DNA of 64,000 nt from Miscanthus floridulus (taxonomy: Eukaryota; Streptophyta; Magnoliopsida; Poales; Poaceae). The notes beneath the pieces were generated by a model. That model searched no databases and was not told where the DNA came from. It worked only from the letters and a program-made list of their open reading frames with translations. The translations under genes and the position numbers were made by a program. Shown here piece by piece: positions 44,347-55,758 of this stretch (position 1 is the stretch's first letter; every line of letters starts with the position of its first letter). Where the stretch lies: contig NC_089588.1 in the NCBI RefSeq assembly GCF_019320115.1, positions 121,402,837 through 121,466,836 on the forward strand. Reading direction: 5' to 3'.

Positions 44347-45174
44347 GTATCTGTTTCTTGCTCTGAAAAATCAGCACTGGAGTGGACAAAGAGAAATGCG
44401 AGTGACTGTTACAAGTTTGCCTATAGGCAAGGATTGTAGCCTCTGCAAGAGAGTTTGGATGGCTCTGTAGCTGCAGAGCCGGAAACGCTTCCGATCGACC
44501 ATCCATTCCTTGGAAGTAAAATCTGGAAGAGATGGCATGCAACATGGTTTTTTCTGAAGAATATGTTTCCTCGTAATCTGAGCTGGGTCACCTGTTCATG
44601 TTGAGACTAGTCAGACAAACAAAAAGAGAGACGAAATGTAGGTGATCCGTCACTTACATGTAAAAGAAGGGCTGAGGGGCCTCGCTAAATTCACCTCTTT
44701 CTGCCGAAACCAATACAGTCGATGCTGGCAATTCTTCAGAGTTGAGGCATCAGCTTGGACAGGGTTCCATCTGACAACTGAGAAGAGCTAGCAAATGAGG
44801 AAATGTACATGGCCCGGGATGCTATAAGTAGTAATGTGACTCCATGTGTGTACGCATCAAACCAAAGGGCTCCCAACACTTTCTGCAAAATGGGGTAATG
44901 ACAAGGTCTGATACAAGTGATGTGGGGATGATGCACCTCGTGGTTCCCTTCTTTCTGCAAATAGCTGTAGGTTATGCAATTGTGCAAGTGGCAAAGTCTG
45001 TGGGAGTAGAAAACCCAGGGGACTCTCGGACCGCCGCCTACGGCCCGTGGACTGGAAGTGCCCATGGTATTGCTAGCAAGGATCTAACCAGCAAGCATTG
45101 CCACAGTGCCCGGGTTGTTCAGTGGTGACTATGTTCTGTCTGCAGATAGCTGCAATTGCAAGTGATGCAACTAA
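44347..45174. other. Intergenic DNA with no supported gene
   Basis: Open frames on both strands at 44736-45128 overlap each other and show no domain. I see no bounded element. Confidence 0.5.
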
Positions 45175-45344
45175 TGGCCTACTTGGATACAAGGGCTAAT
45201 TACTAACTAACTAAAAATTAGTCAGAATTAGTTCTAGTGCGTCCAAATAGAAGAGCTAATGGGTGGCTAATTATTTAGCCAATTCTTCAACTAATTGTTA
45301 GCCGGCAACTAGCTAGCTAAACATAGCTAATATCGAATAGGCCA
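45175..45344. mobile_element. Tourist-like MITE, diverged
   Basis: The ends TGGCCTACTTGGATAC and TATCGAATAGGCCA are inverted repeats similar to 32081-32293, and the interior has GCTAATTA-type repeats. TAA lies on the left and AAA on the right, so the target duplication is imperfect. Confidence 0.5.
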
Positions 45345-45497
45345 AAAAGCATGCAAGGTAAACGGAAAAACCGTGGAACTCCCACACCTAGACTGCCCTA
45401 TCGGACTGAAAAAAGAATTGTACGGCACCGCTATCGAATAAGCAATTAAAGAAAAACAAGGGGAAAGCAAAACGCTCAGTTGACAATCAAAGGTAGT

Positions 45498-45656
45498 CAG
45501 GGGCGAATCTACAGGCCTCCCACCCTTACAGTTGGTGCATCAATGGAAATACGGAGAGGATGAGAGAGAAGAGGTGGACGAAAGAAGAAAAATGGAGAGA
45601 CAGAGAGAAAGAAAAAGAAACCAGCACCTTTCAATCATGTTCTGCATCCGCCACTG
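45498..45656. mobile_element. hAT-type MITE, 159 bp, 8 bp TSD AAGGTAGT
   Basis: The ends CAGGGGCGAATCTA and TCTGCATCCGCCACTG are inverted repeats, and AAGGTAGT is duplicated exactly at 45490-45497 and 45657-45664. The interior is purine-rich and non-coding. The terminal motif matches that of 57291-57472. Confidence 0.85.
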
Positions 45657-46029
45657 AAGGTAGTCAAAGTGTACAGTGGACTCTGCCATGATGTTTTTTT
45701 TGTCGAGATAGTCAGAAAATATATTTGGATCATCTCATTTAAAGCCCAGATGAAGAAAAATAGTTTTTCAGGGCTGCCCTAACCAAAACAGACCTGGCCA
45801 GTTTCTAAAACTTTTTTTTTTGGCGATTACACAGCCCAGTTCGCAAAACTTATTTGTCAATTTTGATGTTACCGCAGAGAAATCGTTTAACTAAGCTTAT
45901 TCTTTTTTTTGTCAATTTTGATGCTACAGCAGAGAAATCGTTTAATTAAGCTTGTTGTTCTCTTTTTTCCTTTCTTTTTATTTTGAACTAGCTTGTTCTC
46001 CTTTATTGCAATAATTTTTTTTTCAAAAT

Positions 46030-46300
46030 TACACAGTACAATATAGACGCCTACAACACGCACGTGCGCACACTCAACCCAATGAACACAGGTATGAAAA
46101 CCCTACCTCTATGAGCACTTCTGAAGGACTGAGCCGGTAGATCTTGAAATTCACAAAGTCACCACGAGCGCCACGCTGTTAACGGGGACGTTGCCTACCA
46201 CGGAAAAGCATTGTGTCGTTAAATCCTATAATAAATTCAGGAAAATACGAGCACCCATGTCAAGTCGATGACTTCAACCCGGATGGGCAGATTTCACCGT
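46030..46300. repeat. Dispersed repeat related to 16623-17335
   Basis: It shares AGACGCCTACAACACGCACG, GAGCACTTCTGAAGGACTGA, AATTCACAAAGTCACC and GACGTTGCCTACCAC-type landmarks with the split copy at 16623-16711 plus 17230-17335. It ends near ACTTCAACCCGGATGGGC. The class is not recognised. Confidence 0.55.
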
Positions 46301-47139
46301 AAAGAACCCAACCAACTATGATCAGTTCAGATGATTCTGCAAAGTTGAAACCGACAGGGCCCAAAAACTAACATTGTAGTGACTACAAGCCTACTAGTAC
46401 ATTGTTGGGCTGGGGTGGCTTAATGACTGGCGCGCTGGTGGGAGGTAATGGGCCGGCCTCACTTGATATCCATCCCCCAACGTTATGTCCTGTCTGGCCT
46501 GTCACGACTGGGCCTAATCATTTTTTACAGAGGCTGCAGCAGCTCGTGAATCAAGCCCAGAAGACAAACAAGCTATCACGGTGAACATATGGGCCCATGC
46601 ACGCTGGTGGAAGATGAAAAAGGCTTTTCTGCAGATTTTTTTTTAATTTTAATTTATTATTCTCCACGAGACTCGTGATTCACTGATGACTCCCCGTCCG
46701 GGTCCGGCCGGCCATGTAATTCTCTAGTCGTGTCATTAGTGACCCAACACAGTGGATCATGTGTCGATCGTTCTTTTAAGTATCTTGGCGACTGATGAGT
46801 AGAAGAAACATGCATGTGTAAACAAACAAACGACGCGAGGAAGGAGAAACAACGTATGCAACAGAGAGCAGGAGACCGAGCTGTTTAGTTCCAAGCACAA
46901 GGAGACACGAAGGCACATGAACACGGCCATGGACGTCTCCATCAATGGCATCCGACGGCAAGACAACAAGAGCTGAGAGGTCCCTCGTAACCATCGCTGC
47001 GAGGCTTGGCCGCTTGCCCTGCCGCTCATAAGGCACTGCACGGGGGGGCGCTCCGATCACGCCCCGTCAAATCGACCATGCGCCACGGCGCCGCCGCTGC
47101 CTCAGCTGCTGTGCCTCTCCTAGATCCATCGCCACCGCC
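46301..47139. other. Upstream region of the first RING-H2 gene
   Basis: No additional gene is supported; minus-strand frames running through the RING-H2 locus are shadows of its GC-rich coding sequence. A clear TATA box within 150 bases of the start codon is not obvious. The last 100 bases (CCTAGATCCATCGCCACCGCC) look like a 5' UTR. Confidence 0.4.
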
Positions 47140-47709
47140 ATGTCGCTGACGAGCGGCGACGCATACAAGTCGCCGGCGTTCATCGCGCTGGTGAGCGCGC
47201 TGTGCGTGGCCGCCGTGCTGCTGCTGCACCACTGCGTCCTCGTCAACTGCTGCCACGACGCCGACCGGCGGCGCCGCAGGCAGCACCACCACCGCCGCGT
47301 CGTCGGCGTGGTCACCACGACCTCGGCAGACGCGCAGCGCCACCAGCAGGACAACGACGCCGAGGAGGAGGCGAGCGTCAGCGTGGAGGTGAGCGCGACG
47401 TCGCGCACGCACCTCGTCGCCGCGGCGGTCGTGTGCCGGTACCGCAAGGAGGAGGCCTGGAAGGAGACGACGTGCCCGGTGTGCCTGGCGGACTTCGACG
47501 ACGGCGAGGCCTTGAGGGTGCTGCCGGAGTGCATGCACTACTTCCACGCCGAGTGCATCGACACCTGGCTGCGCGGGAGCACCAGCTGCCCGATGTGCCG
47601 CGCCGAGACAACGCCCACGCCGTCGCCCACGCCAACACCTAGCTCGGCGTCCGTGCGCCATCACCTCGAGCTCTCCGTCTCGCTCGAGGAGATCCTCGTC
47701 CGGACGTAG
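47140..47709 (+). CDS. RING-H2 finger E3 ubiquitin ligase, ATL type (189 aa)
   Basis: A single-exon GC-rich gene, as usual for the ATL family. A short N-terminus is followed by one membrane helix (about residues 12-36, [21 protein letters not shown]) and then an Arg/His-rich stretch ([11 protein letters not shown]). A linker leads to the RING-H2 domain with ligands C112, C115, C131, H133, H136, C139, C150 and C153 (CPVCLADF ... CMHYFHAEC ... CPMC), all present. The Trp of DTWL, important for E2 contact, is also present. A Pro/Thr-rich tail follows. It should transfer ubiquitin from an E2 to membrane-associated or nearby targets; the substrate is unknown. The canonical GLD motif is weak (VVCRYRKEE stands there). 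The start [10 protein letters not shown] sits in a good context (GCCATGTCG). Confidence 0.9.
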   Translation: MSLTSGDAYKSPAFIALVSALCVAAVLLLHHCVLVNCCHDADRRRRRQHHHRRVVGVVTTTSADAQRHQQDNDAEEEASVSVEVSATSRTHLVAAAVVCRYRKEEAWKETTCPVCLADFDDGEALRVLPECMHYFHAECIDTWLRGSTSCPMCRAETTPTPSPTPTPSSASVRHHLELSVSLEEILVRT

Positions 47710-50700
47710 CAGCGCTCGGACCATTTCCTCGGAGCACCGACGGCGTAGGCGTAGGCTGCGGCTGCAGCTCCAGTCCCCGGAAGCGTAGCGAGAAACAGAG
47801 CAACCAAAGGAGGAAGGCGAAGCAGAGTGCTGGTTGTTTGTATGCATGGAAGCAGAGTAAGGGCGCATGGCGGGGATTTCTTGCATTTTTTTATAGGACA
47901 GGAAGATTTTAAAATTAGCTGGAGATATTTTCTTCTCTTGGTCTCAAATTCATTTTAGAGATTCTTACTTTTTAAAACTAGCAAGTTTTTGCTAATTCAT
48001 GAAGACTTGGCAAGATTATGCTTTGTTGCCACTATTCCTCTGGGTGTTGGTACCATAGAAAAATCTAGATATTCAAAGGTGCCTTGAATTTCCACACACA
48101 TTTGTTTATATTAGGGACACCCTCATCAATTAGTGCTAAATAATATAAAGTGATTTTTATTGAGAATAATTATGAATTCGGATTTAAATTCCAATAAACT
48201 AAATCTTGCTCCTGTTCTACTTCAATGTTATATAGCAATGTGTCGTAACTTGTCGCTCTTATGATACTAACATACAACCAGTGACATTGCCTACGCCAAG
48301 AAAAATTTGGAGGAACTGATAGGATGTTTAGTTTCAGGAATGGGTTAGTTCTTCATCTTGTCATTGCTCACATTTTTGTTTCATTTGTGGAATAAAATGG
48401 GTTGATGCATCGTTACCTTATTCACCAAATTTAACGAATGAATTCGTGATGCACCATCTCGTCCACAATAGTTTGATTCCTAAAACCAAACAACCTACAA
48501 GAAGAGTTTCTGCTATACAAATAGAAGGACCGGCAAGGATGTTGGGGCTGCAATGTTCCATTTCACAGCCATTTATCTTAGGAAACATGAAATGTGTTCC
48601 ACCTTTCGCTACGAACGATCCAAGCCAACAAAATCCTACTTAACATTTATGAGGGGAGAATAAAAATAAGAGTCCTGGATTTCCTTTGAACTTCTATTAA
48701 CCTTTATTAGGACGTTAAACAATCATTTGCCACGTAGGACAGGATTCTTGTTGTTCAAATCATGGAGCCATAACCCGCATTGATCTTTAGGGTATCACAC
48801 AATACTCTATTTGGGAAGGCAGTCTTCTGCTCATCACCTTGCAGGAATGAATCTCGAGCAAAAGTAATGATTTTTTTTTTTGTAAAATACCCCTTTGTAT
48901 AGAAAAAAAATGAAATTATATATATTATAAGGCTACTAAATCCTGAATTTATCAATGTTAGACGACCCCTACTTAGAGATGCTTGCCTCTCCATCTATAG
49001 AGTCACTTTTCAAAACACACCACCATTTTCCAATGGGTATTTGCCAATTTTCTATAATGAATACAAACACCTGAATATCTTGTTTGAAATTTACCTAATT
49101 TTGATCTAAAGGGTGTCACTAAAGCAGAATAACTCGCTTTTATGGATGTCTATTTGTAGACTTGATACTTGGTGAAATGGACAAAGTACTTATTTTATGT
49201 TGTGAGCTTGCTTCAGATCATGTTCTAGTAGTAGCAATGTATAATCCGCATATTGTAAAATAGATAAATTATCATCAATGGTATGTGACACTATTAAAAT
49301 GATAGAGCAGAAAGTGAACCTCCTTATCGAATGTCTTTCTTTGTTTGGAAAAGCTTACTAACATCATCATTAGCATTTATCGAAATGTTTTTTTAGCTTC
49401 GAAGTTCCTATAGACTCATCAAGAGTAAAGGAAGTCACCTCAGGTTCTCCAAACAATCCCTTCAACATATTTTTTGTGATATATATGCTTTAAGTTAGCT
49501 TGTCCATCATTTCTACCGATCTTGTGATGAAGAAAGAAAAATTCTCGTTTACCTATGCTTGGCATTGGCTATCAATTGGAACTATCTCCCAGTAAAGATA
49601 CAGCACGCTAATAGTATTTAATTTCCTATTAAATACTAAAAAAAACACAACGCGTGCTATATCTCAGGTTCTCCAAACAACGTCGCGCGTACGTTAAAAC
49701 CCACAGCAAAATTTGACAAAAAATCACGTAATATGTAATAAGGTCTCGCCGTAACCCGTAACACAACGCGTGTCAGCACAGTGACGGTCCTGAACTCAAG
49801 CAGTAGGATCACTGTATTGGAGACCCTATTTATTTATTTATAATTACCACCAGTGATGATTATATCTTTCGCTGATGCTTATGCTGATTACCACCGGGGT
49901 CCATTCGTTACACGACGACGCAGCAGAAAAGGCCCGGCCCATCCTGGTCTCGCGCGCGGCCCATCTCAGTTGGTCTGTGTGCGTGTTCAATCAAAGTATG
50001 TTTGGTGGGCCTTCATCGCAGGAGAACAAGACCTGTGCTCTGTGGTATGTGGCGTATTTCGTAGTAGAGGGAGGGGGATGCGTGGGTGATTAATTAGCTT
50101 GATCGAAATCCCTGTCGGTGTCAGCAGTCGGCTGCTTCAACCAACACAAGAAAAGCACGTTAGTTGAACTTGAATCCAAACTGTGTCTGTCTGGGACGAC
50201 CAAGGGTTGCACATACACATACAATACGTACAACAACGGTGCGCAAGAGAAGACGGCCATCAATTGAGCTTGTGCCTGTATCAGTCAGTGAGTGAGTTAA
50301 TGTTTCCAACTCGTCGTCTTCTTTTATTACTCAAACTCAAGGATCTGTTCGCTTAAACTTATCAGCCGAATCAGCATCAGCATCCGTTGTTTTTTTGAGC
50401 CAGCCGAACAGGATCGTTAACCCATTGGTAACTGCACACAGAAACAAAGAACCACGGCAAGGAAAATTGACACAACCTAACAAAATCTGTTTCGTTCCAA
50501 CGATAGTAAACAACACAGCACAGCAATAGCACCGGATTTGGACATACATGGACCAAAGTCATCATCAGCAGTATGTATATGTATGTACAAACTCTGACAA
50601 GACCCGCCACCGTACCAGCAGTAGCAAGGAAGAAGGCCGGACAAGAACCGGCCGCTCCCTCTGTCTTGAAATTGAATTGAATCCACGGAGCAGATGCAGA

Positions 50701-50830
50701 GCAACTCCGCTGCCTCCGCTCGGGGCTCGGTTGTGCTCTGCCCGGAGCACACCAGCCAGATGACATCATCAAAGCCCGCAGCAGTAGAACGCCAGTGGCG
50801 ACGACGGCCACAGGTTTTCTCCCAGTCCGC
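47710..50830. other. 3.1 kb without a supported gene
   Basis: The first part is probably 3' UTR of the RING-H2 gene. A possible MITE lies at 48322-48495 (GGATGTTTAGTTTCAGGAAT ... GATTCCTAAAACCAAACAACC, TA on both sides), a fold-back repeat at 49576-49676 and a short CTGTTCG...CGAACAG fragment at about 50343-50415. Other open frames have no domain support. Confidence 0.5.
49576..49676. repeat. Fold-back repeat, half copy present at 57520-57555
   Basis: AGATACAGCACGC pairs with GCGTGCTATATCT, and inside it TAGTATTTAAT pairs perfectly with ATTAAATACTA around a 5-base loop (49612-49638). Outer arms TTGGAACTATCTC and TCAGGTTCTCCAAA also partly pair. GGAACTATCTCCCAGTAAAG recurs near 57521, so it is a dispersed miniature element. 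Confidence 0.6.
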
Positions 50831-51661
50831 CATTACTACATAAATCTTAACGAAGGCGGACATTTTTTTATTAAACGAGGTGGGCATTGCAACCGCCTCC
50901 AATCAAAGGTCACCGTTAATGATGAACAACGGAGACGGTTGCTTTGCCCGTCTCGGTTAATCGATTAACGAAAGATGGTAAACCGCCTTCGTTAATTCGA
51001 TTAATAGAGGCGGGCATAGTATGACGCCCGTCAGCGTAAACCAATTAAAATAATAAAAAAAACTCCAGGCCCTTGAGCTGGCTCCAGCTTCTAGAACTGC
51101 AGTCGTCCGTGCTTTCTCGCCATCGCCGTCTGCTGCTCCAGCTCCTGTCGCCGTCCCCAAGGCCGATCTGGCCGGCTTCCACCGCCGTCGCGTCCTCCTT
51201 GCTTGCGTGACCCGCGCGCCGCTCGACAATGCGGCTCCGCGCGCCTGTGCCACCGCTGCCCATGCGCCGCCAGCCACCGCGGCCCTGTGCGCCGCGCCAC
51301 AGTAGCCATGGTGGAGGGAGCTCGTGCCGCAGGGGGAGGAGCTCGCCCGCCAGGACATGAGTGCCCCAACTGGATCTGCCAGTTCTGCAACGAGGGAGGC
51401 CGGTGGGAGGAGAGGCGCGCCGCCGCCACCGCATGGGGATTCCGCGCACCACCGAGAGAGGGAGGTCGGAGTGGAGAGGGAAGCAGGAGTGGAGAGGGAG
51501 AGGGAGGTGAGCGTCTCGGAGAGGGAGATGGCTCGGTCTCGCGCAGGCCGCGCGTAGGGCCGCTCGGTGGGAGAGGGAGGCGGTCAGACAGAGGGAGAGA
51601 GCAGTGAAAACCCTAAAGTCTATGTATTTATACTTGAAGTCAGATCTCAGGCCTCACTGGG

Positions 51662-52464
51662 TGATGAGGACATCGCCACGCTGGACACATCGACGCCATG
51701 GTCTTCCCCAAGTTGCAATTCGTTTCCAACTCAGCTGCCACGTCGTCCTCGGATTCAGCAGACATGTCGTCACTGTTTCGGTCATAACTTCCTCATACGA
51801 CATCGAAACGGGCCGTTCTTGGATGCGTTCGAAAGGGGACGACGATGCCGTCGTTTTGGATCTGGTCCCAGCTCCAGAAGATCCATGGATCATTCTGTGT
51901 GACTACGGCAAGGTGCTGCGTCACCTATTTGGGCCAACTTGGCCATGTATCGTGTCGGGCCTTAAGCCCAAGTTGTGGGCGCTCAACCCCTGGCCGTCCC
52001 CAACCCTAGGTCGAGTCTTAGACTATAAACACAGCTGCCGCCACTGCTACACAATTGGGTTTTGTTTAGAGTTTAGTTTTCCATCGAGAAACTGAATCGT
52101 TCATTGTAACTGTGGTGACAAATCCTTTTACAGTGATCTAGGGCCCCCGTTCTTGATCTCCTCCACTGTGTCGATTAGTCCTTTGGAACCGAGTTCTTGA
52201 ATCCTCTATTGATATCCGCGTCATTCATATTTGCAATTTCAGATTGCGTGTTTTACCTTCTTGCTTGTGCTCTTCGATTCGCTTGCAGGAAAAGCCTTCT
52301 TGGCGAGGTCAATCAAGTTGTGCTTGGTTGATAACCAACGGAGCAGTGGTGTAACGGTTGCAGGGTTCGAATCGTGTCTGATTTGAAGCCGGATCGCCAA
52401 CGTCGAGATCTCCACAAATCGAACTTACCGGCTACCTCTCGAAAGATCGGGCCTGTACTCATCA
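51662..52464 (+). repeat. 5' LTR
   Basis: 803 bases from TG to CA, with a TATA-like GACTATAAACACAG at about 52021-52034 that could set the start of R. At all nine transition differences from the 3' LTR, this copy has A or T where the other has G or C. TGGTGTAACGG and GGTTCGAATC at 52347-52373 resemble tRNA promoter boxes. Confidence 0.93.
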
Positions 52465-52466
52465 AT

Positions 52467-52476
52467 TGGTATCAGA
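52467..52476 (+). other. Primer-binding site (initiator Met tRNA type)
   Basis: TGGTATCAGA lies two bases after the 5' LTR and matches the complement of the initiator methionine tRNA 3' end (TGGTATCAGAGC) over ten bases. It is the usual minus-strand primer site of many plant LTR elements. Confidence 0.85.
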
Positions 52477-53758
52477 TATTTCAGGTTTACCGCGAGGTAT
52501 AATCTCGTTTGCCTTAGATTCATATTTGTTCATTACCTAGAGTCCACAAAAAGCCCAAAAATATTTCAATTTCCGCTGTCCTATCGCCCTTTGTGCCTTT
52601 GCAATTTCGTTTCAGATTCGTGTTGTTGAGTTTGTGTCCGTGGTCGAGTCTTGTTGCTGGTTTAGGATTGTGTTCGTGGTCGTAGTTCAATCGCCCGTTG
52701 CTGTGATTTTGTTTTCCGCCGCTATCCCATCCACCGTTCCCAAACAACAAGTCGTAGCCACCACATTACTCGACTTGCCCCACTAGCCGCCTTGTGTAAC
52801 TTCTCGCCGCCGCGCAAACCCTAGATAGGTTGCCAGCCGCTCTTTATTTTGCCTGCATCGCAGCCCTCCTTACATCATCAGGCGAATACCTACTGCTGTG
52901 ATCGGTGTTAGAGTTTAGGGACGCTTTGCCCTAACTACCGCCGCCGTGTTGTGCCTCCCGGAAAACATACCTTGAGATACCTTCGGTAAAACAGGCATAA
53001 CTTTTCGCTCGTTTATCAGAAAAATCTGAAATTTTTTGTGCAGCTTCTTGACACCATTTGGACCCGACCCAAACTCGGCTTCGTCCTGTTTGGTTTCATC
53101 AGAATTGCCAAAAAATTCAGGAAAATATAGAAAAAAAATTGTCAAAGTTTTTGCACGCTTTTCAGAGAACGTGCTGAATTTCTGTAGACCACATCCCACC
53201 TCAGTTGTAGGTGCCAATTTTTGTGGTTGCATCTTTTGTGATCCTTGTTCAGAGAAAAGTATTAAAAAAATAGTAAAAAAAAAGTTGGTTTCCTACTAGT
53301 GCCTTTTGAAAAAATCCGGGAAAAATTCAGGAAAAAGGAGATATCTGGGCTATTTGCTTGTTCTGTGAGTTCTTTCGATCGTCCTTTGTTTTCACCTTGT
53401 TGCGCTACGTCTCGACACGTCTTAGCCAGCACCTGTGATTTGTACTTTGGATCCAGATTGAACAATCACTACTCTGCACTCGTTAATTGCTAATCCTTGC
53501 TGTCATATTGTGTGCCTACCCATAGCTCCACATATTCTTCTGTCAGCACAGGTTCATCTTGCAACTGTTACCCACGCTCAACAATAGATTGCTTCGCCAC
53601 TTTGGTTTTGTTCCTGTTTGGCGTTGGTAAGAATACAGGCAAGACGGTGGTAAGCCGCTTGTGATTTTGCATTCCACTTTCACCACCATCACCACCACTT
53701 GTTTCCTTTTAGTTGATAGGGATAATACTTTGGTGTTGTCTTTTTCTATCTTCTAACC
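52477..53758 (+). other. Untranslated leader between primer site and gag
   Basis: About 1.3 kb with no supported coding region. It runs to AACCATGGCAGG at the gag start. Such long leaders hold packaging and dimerisation signals in related elements, but none can be pinpointed here. Confidence 0.6.
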
Positions 53759-55740
53759 ATGGCAGGAACTCCGACGGACTTCAATGAGTGCGTGTCCAAG
53801 GGCGAGCTTGCAACGTTCATGACTGAACAACGCAATCTTATGACCAAGCTGACGCGCAACATGAACAATCTGGTCACCCGTATTGAACAACTTGAGCAAC
53901 GCCCTCCACCTTATCGTGCTGATGATGAAGATGCGGATGCTTTTGGTGATGAAGATGCGTATGCTGACGGTGGTGCCCGTCGCCGTCTCAACTTCAATCG
54001 TCGCGGTATGGCAGGTAATAATTATGGTAATAATGATCCTTTTGCTAAAATTAAATTTAGTCTACCTCCTTTTGCTGGTAATGTTGATCCAGAGGCATAT
54101 TTAGATTGGGAGCTTGCTGTTCAACAAAAATTTGATTCTCATAATGTTCCTGCTGAGCATAGAGTTAGACTTGCTACTAGTGAGTTTACTAATTTTGCTT
54201 TGTTCTGGTGGAGTGATCTTTGCAATGCCAATAATGCTGCTGCTGTGCCTCAAACTTGGAATGTTTTAAAGCAACGTATGAAATCTCGTTTTGTTCCTCC
54301 TTATTACCAACGTGATTTACGTTTGAAACTACAAACTTTAAAACAAGGTGATAAAAGAGTAGAAGCATACTATCAAGAATTGCTTATTGGTTTAGCACGT
54401 TGTGGTATAAATGAAGATGATGATGATGCTAGTGCTAGATTTTTTGGTGGTTTAAACCATGATATACAGAACATACTTGATTACAAAGAATGGCGCAATT
54501 TTTCCCAATTGTATCATCTTGCTATTAAGGCCGAACGAGAAGTACAGGGACGCAAACAACACCAGCCTTTCAGGTCTAACAATGGGAGGAATTTTCAGCA
54601 GCGTTCCGAGCCGGAGACGCCTAAGCTTCCTGTTGCACCACAGCCATCTACACCTCCATTTTCTTCCGGGGTAAGTAAATTGTCTAATGTGCAGTTTCCA
54701 CAGCTGAAGAAAAGTGGCACTCCGGGTGCTTCTACTAGCTCCTCTTCGTCCAGCTCTAAAATCATTTGCCACCGATGCAAAGGCATGGGACATGTCATGA
54801 AGGAATGCCCCAGTCGTCGCGCTTTCATTGCTACCGAGGATGGATATGTAAGTGCTAGTGATGTTGATGATGATTTAGCCCTTGCTGCTAACATTGATGC
54901 AGATCCCACCGAGGGCGATCATGACAAGGAGGCCATCACCATTGACTCTGTGGCTGCTGCCGCGGACTACCCTAGCCTTCTTGTGCAGCGTGTGTTGAGT
55001 ACACGTGTGGGTCATGAAGAAGAGATGAAGATCCAACGCCATAATTTGTTCCACATGTATCTCATTGTGTAGGGTTGTCGTGTTCTCACTATCATTGATA
55101 GCGGGAGTTGCAACAACTTGGTGAGTTCAGATTTGGTTGACAAGCTTGGCTTGACCACACGACAACATTCGTATCCATATAAACTTCAATGGTTCAATAA
55201 TAGTGGTAAGACTAAGGTAACTAAATCAGCACGCATTAGCTTTTTCACAGGCTCTTATCATGATACTGCTGATTTTGATGTTGTCCCTATGCAAGCTTGT
55301 TCCATTTTGTTAGGTCGCCCATGGGAATTTGATAATGATGCTTTACACCATGGTAGAACTAATACATACACTATCATACATAAGGACAAGAAAATTACAT
55401 TGCTGCCTTTGTCTCCTACGGATATTATTAAACATGCTAATGAGATAAAAAATAAACCTCCAACAGACATTGCTAAAAATAATGGGATTAAGTTAAAAGG
55501 AGGTGCTTTTCTTGCTACAACTCCTGCTACTGCTGAGTTATGTGATAATCCTGATGCACCATGTTATACTATGTTTTGTCAACCTTTTATGTCTGGTGCA
55601 TTGCCTGCTGTCACTAACCTTTTGCAGGAGTTCGCTGATGATGGGATGGAGTCGAGGACGACTCCAATTCTACAAGGAGGGGATGATGAGGACATCGCCA
55701 AGATGGAGTCGAGGACGACTCCAATTCGAGAAGGGGAGGA
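53759..55740 (+). pseudogene. gag-protease polyprotein, interrupted by one stop, lacking pol
   Basis: The frame opens MAGTPTDFNECVSKGELATF. The retrotransposon gag domain follows (about residues 95-265, with FAGNVDPEAYLDWE, FALFWWSDL and MKSRFVPPYYQRDLRLKL), then a CHRCKGMGHVMKEC zinc knuckle (CX2CX4HX4C). A TAG at 55070-55072 interrupts. The same frame continues with the aspartic protease, active site IIDSGSCNNLVS, then SILLGRPWEFDNDALHHGRT. After LLQEFADD the frame passes directly into MESRTTPI-type acidic text and on into the 3' LTR, so everything from reverse transcriptase to integrase is missing without a frame change at the join. The stop would separate gag from protease unless read through. 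Confidence 0.85.
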
Positions 55741-55758
55741 TGATGAGGACATCGCCAC
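55645..55758 (+). repeat. 57 bp tandem duplication covering the polypurine tract
   Basis: GATGGAGTCGAGGACGACTC begins at 55645 and 55702. Each copy ends in a purine-rich run and TGATGAGGACATCGCC, the first bases of the LTR. The second copy (GAGAAGGGGAGGA, 55728-55740) abuts the real 3' LTR; the first looks like a decoy tract plus LTR start. Confidence 0.8.

Noticed and set aside
44736..45128. Possible membrane protein (VVPFFLQIAVGYAIVQVA)
   Set aside because: Overlapping frames on both strands, no family recognised and no promoter or splice support.
47026..47886. 286-codon minus-strand open frame
   Set aside because: It is the antisense shadow of the RING-H2 gene; the plus strand has all eight zinc ligands.
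51045..51607. Several 110-135 codon frames upstream of the 5' LTR
   Set aside because: They overlap in different frames within a GC-rich CACTA interior without a domain; possibly cargo, but not a supportable gene.
52347..52373. A complete tRNA gene in the LTR
   Set aside because: Only A- and B-box-like motifs are present, far too close together, and no cloverleaf is seen.
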